NCBI GenBank assembly: GCA_963751355.1
Contig: CAVVVS010000015.1
Location: forward strand, 1 to 18,467
Direction: 5' to 3'
DNA: 18,467 nucleotides
Origin: CAVVVS01 sp963751355
GTDB taxonomy: Bacteria; Bacteroidota; Ignavibacteria; Ignavibacteriales; Ignavibacteriaceae
Of the stretch, positions 17,101-18,467 are shown in pieces; position 1 is the stretch's first letter; every line of letters starts with the position of its first letter. The notes beneath the pieces were generated by a model. That model was not told where the DNA came from, did not search any database, and saw only the letters and a program-made list of their open reading frames with translations. The position numbers and the translations under genes were made by a program.

Positions 17101-17501
17101 CATTTGTTGAAAGTCCCGATATGATGAATATCTATAATGGGAATATTATAACCGATGGAAATGGTGAAGCCACAGTAGAACTACCAAAATGGTTTAAAGC
17201 ACTTAACAAAGATTTTCGTTATCAACTGACAGTCATTGGTGAGTTTGCCCAAGCCATTATATCTCAAAAAATAATTAACAATAATTTTAAGATAAAGACC
17301 GATAAACCCAATGTTGAAGTTAGCTGGCAAATCACCGGTATAAGACATGACCCTTTTGCAAACTCTAATCGTATCCCAGTCGAGGAAATGAAAAGCGCAG
17401 AAGAAAGAGGTAAATATTTGCACCCGAATGTTTATGGTATGCCGGTTACAATGGGTACTGAATACAATGAAGAAAATGAAAATAATTTAGAAAAAAAATG
17501 A
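14172..17501 (+). CDS. Fibre-like surface protein with YadA-head repeats, no sorting domain
   Basis: This is a 1109-residue exported protein. I chose the ATG at 14172 because GGAGGGAG precedes it and a normal signal peptide (MKKLSLILFVLIIITQ) results; the in-frame TTG at 14160 lies before that site. Residues ~22-120 are an N-terminal beta domain common in bacterial fibre-like proteins (KISFQGILTDSEG, LSPRVELTSSFYS). A GGDLKGNYPNPTVAD motif, familiar from tail-fibre and collagen-like proteins, follows near 166. Two ~139-residue modules (NTITSxDI, GVSNDGGN, TITISA) come next. Residues ~497-880 are two long modules, each with YadA-head (left-handed beta-roll) repeats such as SGYQSTAFGEVSIASGDNSV, ending STAIGR. 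Residues ~970-1105 are a conserved C-terminal domain (GEATVELPKWFKAL, RYQLTVIG, GKYLHPNVYG). There is no autotransporter anchor and no T9SS domain, so its route past the outer membrane and its anchoring are unclear. Confidence 0.85.
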   Translation: MKKLSLILFVLIIITQFTFSQVPQKISFQGILTDSEGTVVADGDYSLKFKLYDAATNGTTLWEEIQVVSTAGGLFNVILGKINPFNISFDSGYWLEIKIDGSEVLSPRVELTSSFYSLMTKSIEDSTISTAKLQNNSVTTIKIADGAITQDKLNPSVNIPPGGAAGGDLKGNYPNPTVADNSITSEKIADNTITSNDIATNILSSIDGVSNDGGNIDLLEGNNITITPNNIAKTITISADGVGGGDVTSVAAGEGLTGGGSSGDVTLNVVGGDGIAVTANDVALDTTYTDGRYVNIGEANSITSSMIKDGEINTAELADNSVNSSKIEDNTITSADILTNLLSSLNGVSNDGGNVDLVAGSNIKITPDDGANTITISAAATAGDNLGNHTATQNLKLNGNYLSGDGGNEGVFVASNGNVGIKTTSPATLLHVNGSPVTARGQLSISAPAGEDAFISFYEGNNFKCYLWYDDNEDDLNLQNYNESNGGDLNLNPYGGNVGIGTNSPKANLEVTGTNGALFTGTLGSGSIPIEGSGMRMMWYPKKAAFRVGEASILSWNDSNIGQHSIAMGFHTKANGPRSTAFGYETQASGYQSTAFGEVSIASGDNSVSFGLHTIASGSNSASFGDNTTASGQYSISMGLGTNADSYSSTAIGRYNFGGGVESAWVETDPIFEIGIGTSDSDRKNALTILKNGNLGVGTNSPKANLEISGIDGVVFTGSFESGSIPTEGAGTRMMWYPKKAAFRVGHAFGFQWNDENIGNYSIAMGLSTIASGNYSMATGLYSSAHGDYAVALGYDNIAGDYATAFGTATVAGGTSSTSMGYLTRADSYISTAIGRFNIGGGSPTLWTETDPLFEIGIGTGPSVPERKNALTVLKNGNVGIGTITPGALLHVKGSNTSAVIGSSIDGVQGVSNTSGGSGVAGINLGSGNGIYGRSTSGGKAGKFDGDVDITGTLTKGSGSFKIDHPLDPENKYLYHSFVESPDMMNIYNGNIITDGNGEATVELPKWFKALNKDFRYQLTVIGEFAQAIISQKIINNNFKIKTDKPNVEVSWQITGIRHDPFANSNRIPVEEMKSAEERGKYLHPNVYGMPVTMGTEYNEENENNLEKK
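14709..15305 (+). repeat. Two tandem ~417-bp modules in the fibre gene
   Basis: The copies begin near 14709 and 15126, 417 bp (139 codons) apart. Shared protein segments are DNSxxSxKIxDNTITS, SNDGGN and NITITP/NIKITP, then TITISA. The DNA has diverged considerably, so the duplication is old. Confidence 0.75.
15660..16836 (+). repeat. Two tandem ~590/550-bp YadA-head modules in the fibre gene
   Basis: Each module runs: GxxVGIGTNSPKANLE, RMMWYPKKAAFRVG, YadA-head repeats, STAIGRxNxGGG, ETDPxFEIGIGT, KNALTxLKNGN. A 30-nt identical DNA segment starts at 15672 and again at 16263 (591 bp apart); the next GIGT motif is 552 bp on (16815). Identity is high at module starts and lower in the head repeats. 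Confidence 0.85.
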
Positions 17502-17595
17502 GTTAACTTGGATCAAGTTGACACTAGAAGAAAGTTAAGAATACTACGGATACTGCAGCAATATAAAAATCGAAGAAATATGTTGGGAAAATTAA
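17502..17595 (+). promoter_or_regulatory. Intergenic stem-loop and possible weak promoter
   Basis: Directly after the fibre stop codon, GTTAACTTG (17502-17510) pairs with CAAGTTGAC (17514-17522), nine pairs with one G-T, around GAT. No T run follows. A consensus TTGACA (17518-17523) overlaps its 3' arm, and TACTAC lies 18 nt later (17542-17547), so a weak promoter for the 17596 gene is possible. GGGA (17585-17588) is the likely ribosome-binding site. Confidence 0.35.
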
Positions 17596-18129
17596 ATGAG
17601 AATAAATACAAACATATTATTTATAGCATTGATGCTATCTATTGTAATTACTTCAGTACATGCCCAGAATTACAAACTTAATAATTATGTTCTAAGTAGT
17701 GGAGGAGTGGTTATTTCAAATAGTGATTATGCTGTAAATGTTACTATTGGTCAACCATCTATAGGAAATAGTTCTGATGATTTATATGAGAGTAATATTG
17801 GATTTTGGTATCAGTATTCTCAAACAATAACTGATTTAAAAGAAACATGGACGTTTGAAATACCTAAAAAATTTGAGTTATACCAAAATTTCCCAAATCC
17901 ATTTAATCCAGCAACAAAAATAAGATACTCAATTGCTAAAGAAGGATTAGTAACACTTAAAATATTTAACATAATAGGAGAAGAAGTAGCTGTATTAGTT
18001 AACAAAGAAAAATCTAGCGGCATGTATGAAATTGATTTCAATGCAGCATCTATCCCAAGCGGAGTTTATTTTTACCAATTAAAGGCAGCGGATTTTATTC
18101 AAACAAAGAAGATGATTTTAATAAAGTAA
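17596..18129 (+). CDS. Minimal T9SS cargo protein with a short glycine/serine beta domain
   Basis: This is a 177-residue exported protein, the smallest cargo in the window. The signal peptide MRINTNILFIALMLSIVITS ends near VHAQNY. Residues ~24-73 form a small domain (LSSGGVVISNSDYAVNVTIG, then ESNIGFWYQ). I recognise the SGG-SxxY-xxTIGQPxxG-GFW pattern as a short module found next to sorting domains in other Bacteroidota-type secreted proteins; its function is unknown. Residues 93-177 are the T9SS sorting domain with slightly changed motifs (QNFPNPFNP, LKIFNIIGEEV) and the ending TKKMILIK. Nearly half of the protein is therefore the export signal. It follows the fibre gene by 94 nt and may be cotranscribed with it. 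Its last codons and terminator are nearly identical to those of the LVIVD gene at 3483-4796. Confidence 0.88.
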   Translation: MRINTNILFIALMLSIVITSVHAQNYKLNNYVLSSGGVVISNSDYAVNVTIGQPSIGNSSDDLYESNIGFWYQYSQTITDLKETWTFEIPKKFELYQNFPNPFNPATKIRYSIAKEGLVTLKIFNIIGEEVAVLVNKEKSSGMYEIDFNAASIPSGVYFYQLKAADFIQTKKMILIK

Positions 18130-18188
18130 ATATTTTTTAATGATGACATCTTTTTTATAAAGATGTCATCAATTATTGTTAAATAAAA
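18098..18188 (+). repeat. 91-bp repeat (copy 2): end of sorting domain plus terminator
   Basis: Second copy of 4765-4855, offset by 13,333 bp, with two substitutions (18122 and 18179). It spans the last 10 codons, the stop and the complete hairpin. Similarity drops just upstream within the sorting domain and ends at 18188, where this copy continues into the second terminator. Confidence 0.9.
18141..18171 (+). terminator. Perfect 13-bp hairpin, second copy
   Basis: TGATGACATCTTT (18141-18153) pairs perfectly with 18159-18171. It is identical to the stem at 4808-4838 and again preceded, not followed, by the T run. Here a conventional terminator lies 25 nt further on. Confidence 0.6.
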
Positions 18189-18195
18189 TTTTCCT

Positions 18196-18231
18196 ATGCC
18201 CGTGCTTGGTCTACTAAGTGAGGGCATTTTT
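18196..18231 (+). terminator. Strong intrinsic terminator
   Basis: ATGCCC (18196-18201) pairs with GGGCAT (18222-18227), with an inner CTTGG 18205-18209 pairing to CTAAG 18214-18218, and TTTTT at 18227-18231. It should end the fibre and minimal-cargo transcript. Confidence 0.8.
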
Positions 18232-18325
18232 ACATATGCTCATAAATTCCTCTTAAGAAAGTCGGCTAGTTGCAAATGCTTGAGCTGAAAAAAAATGAGT
18301 ATTCATAACTTCTTATTCAAAATTA

Positions 18326-18391
18326 TTGACTTTCTAAAGTATTAGTGGCATTTTCACTTGAACTTTGAACCTTTTCTTGAAGAGGGGAAGG
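18326..18391 (+). promoter_or_regulatory. Promoter and leader hairpin of a gene beyond the window
   Basis: TTGACTTT (18326-18333) repeats the -35 region of 4898 and 10930; 23 nt on, CATTTTCA is a poor -10. CCTTTTCTT (18370-18378) pairs with AGAGGGGAAGG (18383-18391 used), nine pairs including three G-T, around GAAG. The hairpin starts 44 nt after the -35, as at 10930 and 4898. The stretch 18232-18467 otherwise holds no gene I can support. Confidence 0.4.
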
Positions 18392-18467
18392 CGGAGATAA
18401 GTTTAATGTTCCCTCGCATACAATACTTACAATACTCTCCTGTAGACTTTATGTCATCGAAACGGCG

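Noticed and set aside
18451..18467. Start of the next gene at ATG 18451 (MSSKR)
   Set aside because: It fits the leader spacing loosely but has no ribosome-binding site, and only five codons are visible.

Overview
The window is AT-rich and is almost entirely one-directional (+ strand). It is dominated by exported proteins that end in the same ~85-95 residue C-terminal domain: a QNYPNPFNP motif, then an LKVYDVLGRE-like strand, then GVYFYQLKAG, and a closing TKKMxLxK. This is a type A sorting signal of the type IX secretion system (T9SS) in the form typical of Ignavibacteria and their relatives (Bacteroidota/Chlorobiota side), so a low-GC Ignavibacteriales-like bacterium is the best guess. There are seven complete copies of this domain and the last 12 codons of an eighth. 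No tRNA, rRNA, CRISPR array, transposase or integrase was seen.

Layout. Positions 1-40 are the tail of a T9SS cargo gene, followed by a terminator (63-90). A leader-like stretch (91-350) precedes the decayed 5' end of a Ycf48/Asp-box propeller gene (351-520). Unit 1 (604-4796) encodes three propeller-type cargo proteins: a short Asp-box protein, a 13-repeat Ycf48-like protein and an LVIVD-repeat protein. It closes with a perfect 13-bp hairpin. Unit 2 starts at a good promoter (-35 at 4898, 17-bp spacer, -10 at 4921) with a leader hairpin. It holds an orphan ORF (5068), a small lipoprotein (5421), an M4 metalloprotease fused to a propeller and a sorting domain (5907), an unrecognised cargo protein (9054) and a 4-TM protein (10389). 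Unit 3 is a right-handed beta-helix (PMP-like) cargo protein (11093). Unit 4 is a 1109-residue fibre-like protein with YadA-head repeats and no sorting domain (14172), plus a very small T9SS cargo protein (17596). A hairpin and a strong intrinsic terminator follow (18196-18231), and then another promoter-plus-hairpin leader whose gene lies mostly beyond the window.

The products look like a surface and secreted outfit: propellers, a beta-helix and a fibre for binding, one protease for degradation, and the T9SS as the shared export route. The machinery itself is not here.

The most interesting structure is between and across genes. Two unrelated palindromic repeat families sit in frame at the same loop of the sorting domain in three genes. 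A 91-bp near-identical repeat (89/91) joins the last codons of a sorting domain to its terminator at two sites 13.3 kb apart. Several transcription units share a start architecture, TTGACTTT (or a TTGATA variant) followed 44-45 nt later by a strong hairpin. Two leaders (10974-11092 and 14056-14171) look like copies of one element.
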